Positions 19,426 through 27,403 of a stretch of DNA of 64,000 bases are shown here, piece after piece. This stretch comes from JBAZAX01 sp964568625. Lineage in GTDB: Bacteria > Babelota > Babeliae > Babelales > RVW-14. Made by a program: the position numbers and the translations under genes. Positions within the stretch are counted from its first letter, which is position 1. Every line of letters starts with the position of its first letter. A model generated the notes under the pieces. The model made no database searches. It was not told the origin of the DNA and saw nothing but the letters and a program-made list of their open reading frames with translations. The DNA lies in contig CAZMQG010000002.1 of the NCBI GenBank assembly GCA_964568625.1, positions 55,703 to 119,702 of the forward strand, given 5' to 3'.

Positions 19426-20595
19426 TCAAAGACCTGTGCTTATTACAACTCTTCCCGACTTTTTTTCCGCCATATGTAGTTTCATTTTCAAAATATTACA
19501 GATTTGCTCAACTGCTTTTCCATTACCAAAAACTGTTGATATTTGATCTTGGAAATTTTTTGAATAAAATGCCTTTAATCCTTCATAAATTAAAAATTCA
19601 TCTGTTCCTACAAGCATTCCTAATCCTTCTCTTAATCCTTCTACTCTTTCTGTAACATCACGAAGTATTAATACTCTCTTTCCCAAGCTTATTGCTTCCT
19701 CCTGAATTCCGCCAGAATCTGTAATAACAAAAGATGAATTTATTAAAAGATACACTAGCTCTGTGTATCCAAGTGGATTGCTAACAAAAATATTTTCAAG
19801 TTCTCCAATCCCTGATTTTTCAAATTCTTCAATAACATTAGGATTTGGATGTAGAGTATAAAATATAAATAAATCTTTATGGTCGAGTGCGAATTTTTTA
19901 ATGGTGCTAAATATTTTAAAAAGTCCGCCACCAAAAGATTCTCTACGATGAGCAGTGAGTACTGCAATTTTTTGATTTAATTTTTTGCAGTTTTCTATTT
20001 TTTCAACCAAAAATTTATCTACTTTTATTTGTCCTGAGTTTATTTTATTTTTTATCCAAAACAGAGAGTCAACGATGGTATTACCTGTACAAAATATCTT
20101 TTCCTTGGCAACTCCATCATTGAGTAAATTTGCGCAGTTTAGATCTGTTGGAGCAAAATTATAATCTGCAATTTTTGATATCATTATTCTGTTTAATTCT
20201 TCAGGATAAGGGGCATTAATATTGCCGGTTCTCAGGCCCGCTTCAACATGTGCTACTGGAATTTTTAAATAAAAAGCTGATAAGGCTGCTGAAAAAGCGG
20301 ATGTGGTATCTCCTTGCACGATTAATAATCTTGGATTTAGTGAAATTAAGGTCTCTCTCAATTTAATTAAAATCGAGGATGTTATATCGAAAAGGTCTTG
20401 ATTAGGTTTCATTATGCCGAGCGAAATGTCGGGTGAAATATCGAAAGTTTTTAAGACTTGATTTAGGATTTCTGAGTGTTGCTCTGTTGAGCAAAGAAGA
20501 GACGGAAAACCTTCTGCCTGCAGTTTTTTATGTAAAAGCAGCAGCTTTAATGCTTCAGGTCTTGTTCCTACCAACACAACAATTGGTCTCTCCAT
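19426..20595 (-). CDS. wecB: UDP-N-acetylglucosamine 2-epimerase (non-hydrolysing)
   Basis: It converts UDP-GlcNAc to UDP-ManNAc. Family motifs are clear: VLVGTRPEALKLLLL at the N-terminus, STEQHSEIL, VQGDTTSAFSAALSAFY, HVEAGLRTGNINAPYPEE, TAHRRESFGGG, and the late ITDSGGIQEEAISLGKRVLILRDVTER. Length 389 is normal. It is the first gene of a three-gene minus-strand operon with wecC and the bidomain oxidoreductase. The product sugar is commonly used in enterobacterial common antigen, capsules or O-antigen; the glycosyltransferases for it are not adjacent. Confidence 0.95.
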   Translation of the reverse strand: MERPIVVLVGTRPEALKLLLLHKKLQAEGFPSLLCSTEQHSEILNQVLKTFDISPDISLGIMKPNQDLFDITSSILIKLRETLISLNPRLLIVQGDTTSAFSAALSAFYLKIPVAHVEAGLRTGNINAPYPEELNRIMISKIADYNFAPTDLNCANLLNDGVAKEKIFCTGNTIVDSLFWIKNKINSGQIKVDKFLVEKIENCKKLNQKIAVLTAHRRESFGGGLFKIFSTIKKFALDHKDLFIFYTLHPNPNVIEEFEKSGIGELENIFVSNPLGYTELVYLLINSSFVITDSGGIQEEAISLGKRVLILRDVTERVEGLREGLGMLVGTDEFLIYEGLKAFYSKNFQDQISTVFGNGKAVEQICNILKMKLHMAEKKSGRVVISTGL

Positions 20596-20668
20596 CCTTA
20601 ATCCAATTTGTTAATATGGTTTATAAATATACCTTTTTGGAGAATACCAAAGCAAAATAATAAAGCAA

Positions 20669-20694
20669 GGTTATTTAACTTGGTTATTTAACTA
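20669..20694. repeat. Tandem direct repeat in divergent promoter region
   Basis: Two adjacent copies of GGTTATTTAACT with a 13-base period lie between the divergent wecB and 20825 genes. A third partial copy (GGTTGTTAA) follows. The spacing and position would suit a regulator-binding site, but nothing else supports that. Confidence 0.45.
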
Positions 20695-20710
20695 AAGGTT
20701 GTTAAAATAA

Positions 20711-20743
20711 TGAAAAAATAGTAATCATTTTGCTATTTTTTCA
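20711..20743. promoter_or_regulatory. AT-rich perfect hairpin in divergent intergenic region
   Basis: An 11-bp perfect inverted repeat (TGAAAAAATAG / CTATTTTTTCA) has an 11-base loop. It lies between two divergent genes, so it is not an obvious terminator for either. It may be an operator or a 5' leader hairpin. Confidence 0.35.
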
Positions 20744-20824
20744 TATGTACAGTACAATTACGTAGTTTCAATTTTATTTAAAATAGTAGAATTTTAATCA
20801 GTAGAATTTAAATTACGGTGGTTT

Positions 20825-21523
20825 ATGCTTAATCTTGATAATTTAGAACCAGATGAAAAAAATAGTGGATCTTCCGAAAATATTTCACAAGATGCTCCTC
20901 AGGTGTCATTAGTAGATCCCTCACAGGATAGTACTGAAAAAAGTGACGTTGAAAAAAAGATAGAAGAAATTGATCCAAAAACTCAAAAATATCTTTACAT
21001 CAAGCCTGTTGAACAAAATTTCAAAGTAAAATTAAAAAAGACAATTGACGATTTGGTAGCAATAAGATTAGATATCTTTAACAAGAAAGTAGAGATTGTT
21101 ACCAAACAAAATTTGATAAAAGAAAAGATTACTTTTTTGAGTGAATCTAAAAAAGTTCGCATAGATAAAGCTGAAATTGAAAAATCAGAGAAGAGTGCTC
21201 ACAGTTATACCCAATTATTGGATGGTATTATAAATGAATTAAGTGGGGAAATTGCATACTACAATGTTTTTCTTTCAGATGAAAAATCTCCGGTAGATAA
21301 AATTGTTGTTCCGCTTCAAGCTCCTGAGAAAATAGAAGATTATCTTGAGTTACAAATGAACGGTGTTAAGCGTTATCTGAAAAATGTTAAACGTGATATT
21401 GCGATTAGTTTTTCAAGATATACTTTTGGGTTTGATGAACAACTTAAGCATTTAACATATGTTGAATCATTCATTAAGTCTAAAGAAGTTCCTGCTCAGG
21501 CACCAAAGGCCGAAGAAAAATAA
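20825..21523 (+). CDS. Coiled-coil protein of unknown function
   Basis: This 232-residue protein has no signal peptide and is likely cytoplasmic; GGTGG lies shortly before the ATG. Residues 1-60 are acidic and disordered (SSENISQDAPQVSLVDPSQD). A charged coiled-coil-like region spans about 70-145 (KLKKTIDDLVAIRLDIFNKK, KITFLSESKKVRIDKAEIEK). A more globular end follows (LQMNGVKRYLKNVKRDIAIS) and closes with a short Ala/Pro/Lys tail. I recognise no family. It is followed by a terminator-like hairpin. Confidence 0.7.
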   Translation: MLNLDNLEPDEKNSGSSENISQDAPQVSLVDPSQDSTEKSDVEKKIEEIDPKTQKYLYIKPVEQNFKVKLKKTIDDLVAIRLDIFNKKVEIVTKQNLIKEKITFLSESKKVRIDKAEIEKSEKSAHSYTQLLDGIINELSGEIAYYNVFLSDEKSPVDKIVVPLQAPEKIEDYLELQMNGVKRYLKNVKRDIAISFSRYTFGFDEQLKHLTYVESFIKSKEVPAQAPKAEEK

Positions 21524-21599
21524 AATATAAAAGCAGGCTTGTATGATTCTTATGGGCTGTCAAATAATTTGTGTAAACATATATTGAAGTAATTTTTAC

Positions 21600-21683
21600 T
21601 GGACCATGATCCTTTCCTTAAAAATGATGTGCGACTGAGTGATAATCAAACTCCAATTTGGAACGGGTATGGTCCATTTTTTT
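21600..21683 (+). terminator. Terminator-like long hairpin or small structured RNA
   Basis: TGGACCAT at 21600-21607 pairs perfectly with ATGGTCCA at 21669-21676, and seven T residues follow. The loop of about 60 bases is longer than usual for a terminator and contains a smaller CCAATTTGG palindrome. It would end the transcript of the coiled-coil gene, or could be the 3' end of a small RNA. Confidence 0.5.
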
Positions 21684-21727
21684 GTATATTTCTGCCGGTC
21701 AAAAAGAGCAATTTTGGTAAGGCATCT

Positions 21728-22663
21728 TTACAACGTTGGAATAAGTTGATTATACATTAGCAATAAAGAAATTAGCGCAATTGGAATGAACATTTGTGGT
21801 TCTTGGGGAGAAAGTTTTTTACGAGCATCACAGTATTCTTTTATAAGCAATGACCAGCAACCCCAAACTCCCAATACTGATAAGCTATGGATGATTTTAA
21901 GTGGAGTCCCTGTAATGCCAATATATTCTTTCCATATGGTTGCGCCATCACCAGAATTACAATATGGGGTGCACCCATAAAAAATATGGTAAATAAGGGT
22001 TAAGCATATGACAAGCGTTAAATTAAGTAAAAGATGTTTTTGTTTAAATGATAAAGATTTTGTATTCAAAATATAAGAAAATGGACTGGCCCCATTTATG
22101 AAACCATTTAATATTATTTCGGATAATCCTTTATTGTCACAATGAGCACAATATGCTGTTATTGCTGCTAACAAGACATACATAAAAGTTGCAGTGGCTA
22201 ATCCTCCTGCAGCGGTGAAAAGGCCTAAACATCTTTTTTCCAAAGACCCTTGATCGTATTTTTTGTATCTAAATTCTGTTAGTCCTCTTACCCAAGGTAT
22301 AGTTTTATAAAAATGCATATTTCTTAATGAAAAAAAACGAGGAGTTGTTTTTGGAGTTCTTGTTCCTATATGAATTTGAATTTGATCACGTACGGTAAAC
22401 AAAGATTTTGCGGCAACTGCATGACCTAATTCATGAATTATTGTTGCTACGGAAAAAACTATCAACTCTAGTGTTTCTATGTGTACAACATCAGTAAAAA
22501 ATTCTTTGCATTTTTCAGTTAAGTTATAATTAGTACCATCAATGAACAAGGCTTCATTAACAAACTTTTCATATTTAATTGAACCCGTATCATGATCAGG
22601 TTTTTGTGCCACTGCAGACGCAAATGTTATCAATAATAAACAATGTTTTAACGCTTTTAACAT
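21728..22663 (-). CDS. Membrane metalloprotease, M50-like
   Basis: The 311-residue protein begins with a signal-like segment (LKHCLLLITFASAVAQ). HELGH at residues 77-81 is the zinc-binding site of an M50-type (site-2 protease) peptidase. Several hydrophobic segments follow (GLATATFMYVLLAAITAYCA, HLLLNLTLVICLTLIYHIFY). A later GDGATIW could provide the third zinc ligand Asp. Such proteases cut substrates within or next to the membrane. The gene lies just downstream of the polymorphic toxin locus on the same strand, so a role in toxin processing or immunity is possible but only inferred from position. Confidence 0.75.
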   Translation of the reverse strand: MLKALKHCLLLITFASAVAQKPDHDTGSIKYEKFVNEALFIDGTNYNLTEKCKEFFTDVVHIETLELIVFSVATIIHELGHAVAAKSLFTVRDQIQIHIGTRTPKTTPRFFSLRNMHFYKTIPWVRGLTEFRYKKYDQGSLEKRCLGLFTAAGGLATATFMYVLLAAITAYCAHCDNKGLSEIILNGFINGASPFSYILNTKSLSFKQKHLLLNLTLVICLTLIYHIFYGCTPYCNSGDGATIWKEYIGITGTPLKIIHSLSVLGVWGCWSLLIKEYCDARKKLSPQEPQMFIPIALISLLLMYNQLIPTL

Positions 22664-22807
22664 GAAGTGTATTTCTTCGATTGGAATTTCATCGTTGGGT
22701 TAGACATCTTTAATTTTAAATTCATGCTAGACGTAAGGCGATGTGGCAACATCTAAAGCTTGGAATATTGTTTAATAGGAAGCCTCAAATTTGTCTTTTC
22801 AAATTTA

Positions 22808-23071
22808 TTATTCAAACAAATTTTTATTGTTGTCATTCATAAAAATCTTAAGTTGGCTTGAATCAAACTTATACCTATCGAATAGGCCTATGAGATCTAG
22901 TAAATCATTATAAGATATGTTATTTGATGAAAGATGTAAATGCAGCTCTCTTCCAACTCCAACATGTTTTTTTATACATTTAATTTTTTTTATCCATTCA
23001 AAACATAAATCTTCATCGTTCTGTGTATAATACCGAAGCGGAGTACATATAAGAATTACTTTTTTTTCCAT
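22808..23071 (-). CDS. Probable immunity protein for the spare toxin tip
   Basis: This is an 87-residue frame beginning MEKKVILICTPLRYYTQNDE, with AGGACAGG just upstream. A longer open frame extends upstream but overlaps the toxin tip and lacks that site. It lies 19 bases after the stop of the start-less toxin cassette on the same strand, the usual place for a cognate immunity gene. The core (ELHLHLSSNNISYNDLLDLI) looks like a small single-domain immunity protein and vaguely recalls the HIHLDVSKK segment of the other immunity gene. It has no signal peptide, so it would act in the cytoplasm. Confidence 0.65.
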   Translation of the reverse strand: MEKKVILICTPLRYYTQNDEDLCFEWIKKIKCIKKHVGVGRELHLHLSSNNISYNDLLDLIGLFDRYKFDSSQLKIFMNDNNKNLFE

Positions 23072-23090
23072 AATTACCTGTCCTTTATTA

Positions 23091-23606
23091 TTATTTGCCT
23101 GGACGTATTTTCCCACCTGGATAAACATTTTCATAGCCTTTGCCTTTGGGAAATTGAACATCCCAATGAGGCCCTCCATGTGCAGCAGTTCCTGGACCAG
23201 TTGGAACCCAAACATTTCCTTTATCATCAGGCCACCCAATTTTACCAGTTTCCGGATGTTTTACCTTTTTACCATCCCAACGCTTAGGTGGTACAAATCC
23301 ATCTTCTTTTGTAGGTTTACCAGGGGCTTGTGCATCATTTGTTTTTTCTTCTTCCTTGCAATCGGGACTACCATTTTTGTCAGCACGTTCGAGATAAAAA
23401 TAGTTTTGTGTTCTATCTCTCGTTTTATAAAAAAAATGATATCCCAAAAGACCTAACCCCGTTACACATCCAACAGCTAATCCAGCAGGCCCCGCAGAGA
23501 GACTTAATCCACCTTCTGCTGCCGTTGCTTCAGCAAAAGAAATCGATGCTGGTGTTGCCCCAAAAGCAAATGATAATCCTATGCCAAGCGCTGGGAGGCC
23601 ATTGTG
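23091..23606 (-). CDS. Start-less orphan polymorphic toxin C-terminal cassette
   Basis: The open frame of 171 codons starts right after an in-frame TAG with HNGLPALGIGLSFAFGATPA and has no start codon or ribosome-binding site of its own. This closely matches the full-length toxin from its HNG junction (residue 212): FGATPASISFAEAT against FDSTPASVSFAEAT, then a glycine-rich hydrophobic helix and FYLERADKNG against LFLEKSDQNG. After that shared linker of about 75 residues the tip is unrelated: KKVKHPETGKIGWPDDKGN, GGPHWDVQFPKGKGYENVYPG. The last segment recalls polymorphic toxin tips of the predicted RNase-type Ntox37 group, as I remember it; this is not certain. It follows the first immunity gene by 8 bases and is followed by its own putative immunity gene. 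Confidence 0.75.
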   Translation of the reverse strand, partial: HNGLPALGIGLSFAFGATPASISFAEATAAEGGLSLSAGPAGLAVGCVTGLGLLGYHFFYKTRDRTQNYFYLERADKNGSPDCKEEEKTNDAQAPGKPTKEDGFVPPKRWDGKKVKHPETGKIGWPDDKGNVWVPTGPGTAAHGGPHWDVQFPKGKGYENVYPGGKIRPGK

Positions 23607-23614
23607 CTATTTAC

Positions 23615-24076
23615 CTATAAATCTTTTAGCAATCGCGTTAAGTCTTCTCCAGACATAGGTTTTGCTGCATTCTCTGCTTCAATAATTAAATCTCCACTTT
23701 TCCCAATTGGTGATTTTTTAGAAACATCCAAATGTATATGATCAGCAGGTGCATATGAGTCTCTATAATATTGCAACAAAAACGATGTAATATATTGTAA
23801 ATTATTAAATGATAACTTGACTGTAAATTTATCATTTATTTCGTCTACAATTGACATTTTTTCATTAGGATTATCCAAAACACTAAATACAACTATTCTT
23901 GATGTTGTTTTAGATTTAACATTTAAAATTTGTGCACGTTTATATTCAAGTAAATGCATTTCTAACAATAATTTGGTAACATCCTTAGCGTTTATTTTTA
24001 GTAGCAATTCCCAAGTATCTGTATTATAACGTCTAAATTTTATGTCATTTTCAATTTCTATAAATCTTTTTATCAT
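23615..24076 (-). CDS. Probable immunity protein for the HINT toxin
   Basis: This 153-residue protein has no signal peptide, and AGGATC lies upstream of the ATG. It starts 20 bases after the stop of the full-length toxin, the standard toxin-immunity order. The sequence is charged and mixed alpha/beta (ELLLKINAKDVTKLLLEMHL, LSFNNLQYITSFLLQYYRDS, DHIHLDVSKKSPIGKSGDLI). I recognise no numbered immunity family. The function is inferred from position. Confidence 0.7.
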   Translation of the reverse strand: MIKRFIEIENDIKFRRYNTDTWELLLKINAKDVTKLLLEMHLLEYKRAQILNVKSKTTSRIVVFSVLDNPNEKMSIVDEINDKFTVKLSFNNLQYITSFLLQYYRDSYAPADHIHLDVSKKSPIGKSGDLIIEAENAAKPMSGEDLTRLLKDL

Positions 24077-24096
24077 ATGATCCTATTTTATTTATT

Positions 24097-25281
24097 TTAT
24101 TGCCAAAAAAGATGCCAATTATCAAGAACCTCGCCAGTCTCTGGATTTAAACGCTCAAGATGAATATGTTCTCCACCAGCGTGTTCTCCTGCAATGTCTT
24201 TGGGTTTTGCGCGATATTGCCATTTTCCATCTTGACTTCGTAGCTTATTGTCTCCTATATCCACTGGATCATTTCCTACCTGTTTCCTTGCTAAATTTCT
24301 TGCGTCGCGTTCACTTTTAAAAGTTGCTTTTTCATCTTTTGTTGAATTTGTTCTAAAATCTTCTGGATATTCTTTATTATTTTTTTTCTTTGGATCTCTT
24401 GGTCCATTACTACTGGATCCACCATTTTGATCAGATTTTTCAAGAAATAATCGATTGTTATTGTTTTTGCTGAATAAATTATATAAAAAATATCCTACAC
24501 CAAGCGTAAATCCAGCAGCCCAACCGTAAGGTCCAAATTTCGCTCCCATTCCTCCTGCGGTTAATGTTGCCTCTGCAAATGAAACTGATGCTGGCGTTGA
24601 ATCAAAAGCTAAAGACACTCCTAAGCTAAGTTCCGCTAAACCATTGTGTGCTATAAATAGATGGTGATTTTTATTTTTCGCAAAATATGATTTGTCTGCA
24701 ACTAAGAATGTATGTGGTTCTTCAACTTCAATTGAATAGACATCAACCTTTACCATTCGTTTTTCTATAGCTACAATTTTATCGTGCTTATCTTTTTTAA
24801 TTTTTTCTGAATATTGTTGTGCAGGAGTGCCGTTTAATTCTGTTTTATTTATTTCAACAATAGGTATGCATGACATATTAATGTCAATAATCATATTTTT
24901 TGTTGTTAAATTTTGAGCTTGAACGAAATCAACAATAGCCGCGTTATCTGATTGGGCATCGGTAGGTTTGAATGTGAAGAATAACTGTTGTGGGGATACA
25001 TCAACCCAATTTTCATTTTCTGTAATTATACCGAATATAGTATCTGCCAAGTGCTTATCTATTTTTGTTATGGAGACTTCGATTAATGCATCTTCAGGAT
25101 TTTGTGTACTAATATCGTAACTTAATACTTTGTCGCCAACATTTAACTTTTCGACTGGAATTAACCCACAGGGTGTTGCAATCAATGTTCCGGATACAAG
25201 GCCTGAGAATCCATAATTAAAGCATGAAAAAATAATACTAAGACATAATGATGGAATGCGAAGTTTGCTTAGACTACTCAT
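24097..25281 (-). CDS. Exported polymorphic toxin with pretoxin HINT domain
   Basis: This 394-residue protein has AAGGAG before its ATG and an N-terminal signal peptide (LRIPSLCLSIIFSCFNYGFS). A HINT (intein-like) domain covers about residues 28-213: GTLIATPCGLIPVEKLNVGD at the start and HTFLVADKSYFAKNKNHHLF ending at AHN213. The position normally held by the nucleophile Cys of CFxAGT appears as Gly (GLVSGT), so self-cleavage may be impaired. A linker of about 75 residues with a glycine-rich hydrophobic helix follows. The C-terminal tip (about 300-394) contains ARNLARKQVGNDP, KLRSQDGKWQYRAKP, and HIHLERLNPETGEV, the style of nuclease-like polymorphic toxin tips. A cognate immunity gene follows, then a spare tip. 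Confidence 0.85.
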   Translation of the reverse strand: MSSLSKLRIPSLCLSIIFSCFNYGFSGLVSGTLIATPCGLIPVEKLNVGDKVLSYDISTQNPEDALIEVSITKIDKHLADTIFGIITENENWVDVSPQQLFFTFKPTDAQSDNAAIVDFVQAQNLTTKNMIIDINMSCIPIVEINKTELNGTPAQQYSEKIKKDKHDKIVAIEKRMVKVDVYSIEVEEPHTFLVADKSYFAKNKNHHLFIAHNGLAELSLGVSLAFDSTPASVSFAEATLTAGGMGAKFGPYGWAAGFTLGVGYFLYNLFSKNNNNRLFLEKSDQNGGSSSNGPRDPKKKNNKEYPEDFRTNSTKDEKATFKSERDARNLARKQVGNDPVDIGDNKLRSQDGKWQYRAKPKDIAGEHAGGEHIHLERLNPETGEVLDNWHLFWQ

Positions 25282-25544
25282 TGTACATACTCCTTCTGCT
25301 TAATATTTGAGAAAATAAATTAAGTAGACATTTGAAGAATGTTACAACGTACTTTTTTAAAAATCAATTGGAAAAATGTTTTTGTAGCGATTAATTTCTT
25401 GTTTCTCAATACTGTGGACAGTTTTTGAAATTTTAAATTAAACCTTTTTTGGTGCTTATTCATTTCGTGAAAAGAAGTCAACAATTGAAGGCTTCTCCTC
25501 GTCAGTTAGCCAGATTGGTTGTGTGGTATAACTTCGAATTCACG

Positions 25545-26411
25545 TTACTTTAAATAAGAAATTATTTCAGACTGCTTAACAGAAAAAATTTCGCTATTCT
25601 GCATGTTCTTGATAGTAACAGTCCCGTTTTTTTGTTCTTCTTCTCCAATAATTAAAACATATTTTGCGCCAAGTTTGTTTGATATTTTTATCATTTCAGG
25701 AATTGGTAAATTTTCTAAAAATACATCTGTGCTAAGTGAATTTGATTGTAATTTATCTGCCATTAACAGAGCCAAGGCTTTTTGCTCGTTGCTTACTGGG
25801 ATAACAATGTGCAACGTCGGATTTTCAGGAATTAATAGTCTATTTTGATATTTTTCAACAAGTGTGATTACTTTGGTTAGGTCAATTGTGGCTATGAGAT
25901 TTTGGATATTTTGCATGTTATTTTTAATGCAAGTAATGTAACATTCGCCGTCAATAAATGTGTGTTGTTCTCCAAGGTCGCGAGAAACAAATTCAAACAT
26001 TGTTTTGAGATTAGGGTCGACGACATAACTTACGGATAATATTTGTAATAAGTTGATTAATTCAAAGCAGTCTTGATTACATTCTTTTGGGGCATTGTAT
26101 TGTGAGGGTCTGGGATTTATTTTTAGTGCGTAATTTTCCAGTTTAAGTTTTTCCATAAAAAAAGCATCGAGCATTTTGATAAAATATGCGCATTGTTCTA
26201 TGTTATCTGTGTTTAGAATTTTGATGTTAATCTGATCAAGCTCTTGAGAGTAATCATAAACTTTAAGCAATTTTTGAGGCTCATGTGTTGTAGAGTCAGA
26301 CGTTGCAAATTTAAGTTCAGGGGTGTTCGGGGCTTGAGTTTTTATTTCAGAAAAATTATACAAGGCCAGATGTTTTTTGATCTGGTCTAAAACAAAGTTA
26401 TATAATTTCAT
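25545..26411 (-). CDS. Degenerate histidyl-tRNA synthetase-like protein
   Basis: The last 90 residues are a class II anticodon-binding domain of the HisRS type (LHIVIPVSNEQKALALLMAD, KLGAKYVLIIGEEEQKNGTV). The N-terminal part has HisRS-like start and late-catalytic segments (NFVLDQIKKHLALYNFSEIK, LQILSVSYVVDPNLKTMFEF). Its total length of about 288 residues is far below the usual 420 or so. The RGLDYY motif is missing, GGRYD has become GECYI, and motif 2 is not visible. It is therefore probably not a working HisRS, but a HisZ-like or other paralogue. A TTG start 21 bases upstream would overlap the preceding gene; I chose the ATG. It is the last gene of the pheT-lspA operon. Confidence 0.6.
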   Translation of the reverse strand: MKLYNFVLDQIKKHLALYNFSEIKTQAPNTPELKFATSDSTTHEPQKLLKVYDYSQELDQINIKILNTDNIEQCAYFIKMLDAFFMEKLKLENYALKINPRPSQYNAPKECNQDCFELINLLQILSVSYVVDPNLKTMFEFVSRDLGEQHTFIDGECYITCIKNNMQNIQNLIATIDLTKVITLVEKYQNRLLIPENPTLHIVIPVSNEQKALALLMADKLQSNSLSTDVFLENLPIPEMIKISNKLGAKYVLIIGEEEQKNGTVTIKNMQNSEIFSVKQSEIISYLK

Positions 26412-26421
26412 AAAATTAGTA

Positions 26422-26895
26422 TTAATGGGCAATCCATAGGACGAATTGTAAGAAAATATTTACGATAAAACCCGAAGCTACACTTGGAATGATAAGATAA
26501 AACATCTGTTTTATTCTTCCACAATTTTCAGAAGCATGATTTTTAAAAATTATCATGGGTATTAAGAAGTCCCAAAGATAAAATAAAACTATGCCGGAGC
26601 AAATAATTTTTAGTGTTAAAGGAACGCAATAAAATGCGATCATTACACCAATAAATTTGTGTAAAATAATTCTGTTTTTGAACTCTTTAAGTGCTATATA
26701 AATGGATGCTAGGCATAGAAGAACTATTCCAATCCAGAGCGAATGAAAAACGTATGGAAATTTGTTATATAAAAACTGTAAAATATATAAAAATGGAATC
26801 GCTAGTAATGCCGAAATTATGCCACCAAAGAACCAGTTGCCGAGTGAATCTAATGTTGCAATTTTGATAAAAAAATTTTTTATTTTTTCAATCAT
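26422..26895 (-). CDS. Small polytopic membrane protein (possibly PgpA-like)
   Basis: This 157-residue protein has about four transmembrane segments (FFGGIISALLAIPFLYILQF, SLWIGIVLLCLASIYIAL, GVMIAFYCVPLTLKIICSGI, IPSVASGFIVNIFLQFVLW). The first and last segments resemble the layout of phosphatidylglycerophosphatase A, but the catalytic acidic motif (DEIVG) is not found, so that name is only a suggestion. It overlaps lspA by 8 bases, which implies coupled translation. Confidence 0.55.
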   Translation of the reverse strand: MIEKIKNFFIKIATLDSLGNWFFGGIISALLAIPFLYILQFLYNKFPYVFHSLWIGIVLLCLASIYIALKEFKNRIILHKFIGVMIAFYCVPLTLKIICSGIVLFYLWDFLIPMIIFKNHASENCGRIKQMFYLIIPSVASGFIVNIFLQFVLWIAH

Positions 26896-27358
26896 GATTC
26901 TTCCGCAATTCTTTAACCAATACTCCCAAAACTCCGATTACTACAAAAACATCTGCGATGTTAAATGTTGGCCAGTGCCAAATTCCTAAGTGTACGTCTA
27001 GAAAGTCTATAACAAAACCATGGGTAAGTCTGTCAATAACATTTGAAATTGCACCTCCGATTATAAAACTTTCAAAATGTATTGAAATTTGATTCAAATG
27101 CTGAATTACCGCATAAAATGCAAATGCAAGAATTACTGTTGAGATTATAGCTGTCAAAATATAAAATCCAAAATTTGATTGAAAATTAAAAAGCCCCCAA
27201 CTTACTCCACGATTAGCAGATAATGACAAATTACACCAGTTGTTGAGTTGTAAATCTGCGTTCAAATTTGACAAGCACCAGCGTTTTGTAGCTTGATCAA
27301 CTGTTATGATTGTTGAAATTAAGAATAAATACAAAACCAAAGACGAACTTCTCTTCAT
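26888..27358 (-). CDS. lspA: Lipoprotein signal peptidase (signal peptidase II)
   Basis: It cleaves lipid-modified prolipoproteins in the inner membrane. Four transmembrane segments are present. The conserved NRGVSWGLF region, then GGAISNVIDRLTHGFVIDFL with the first catalytic Asp (NxxDR) and WPTFNIADV with the second (NxAD), are all intact. Length 156 is normal. It lies 45 bases after pheT and overlaps the next membrane-protein gene. The PrsA-like lipoprotein at 51.4-52.5 kb is one expected substrate. Confidence 0.96.
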   Translation of the reverse strand: MKRSSSLVLYLFLISTIITVDQATKRWCLSNLNADLQLNNWCNLSLSANRGVSWGLFNFQSNFGFYILTAIISTVILAFAFYAVIQHLNQISIHFESFIIGGAISNVIDRLTHGFVIDFLDVHLGIWHWPTFNIADVFVVIGVLGVLVKELRKNHD

Positions 27359-27403
27359 AATGTTTATCTCAAATTTTAAAAGCTATTTAAATGTCTTAAT
27401 ACT

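Noticed and set aside
22808..23239. Longer 143-codon version of the second immunity gene
   Set aside because: The extra N-terminal part is antiframe to the toxin tip and lacks a ribosome-binding site, whereas the internal ATG at 23071 has one.
25451..25532. Short minus-strand frame reading QPIWLTDEEKPSIVDFFS
   Set aside because: It looks like a possible gene remnant upstream of the toxin gene but is only about 26 codons, with no start and no recognised homologue.
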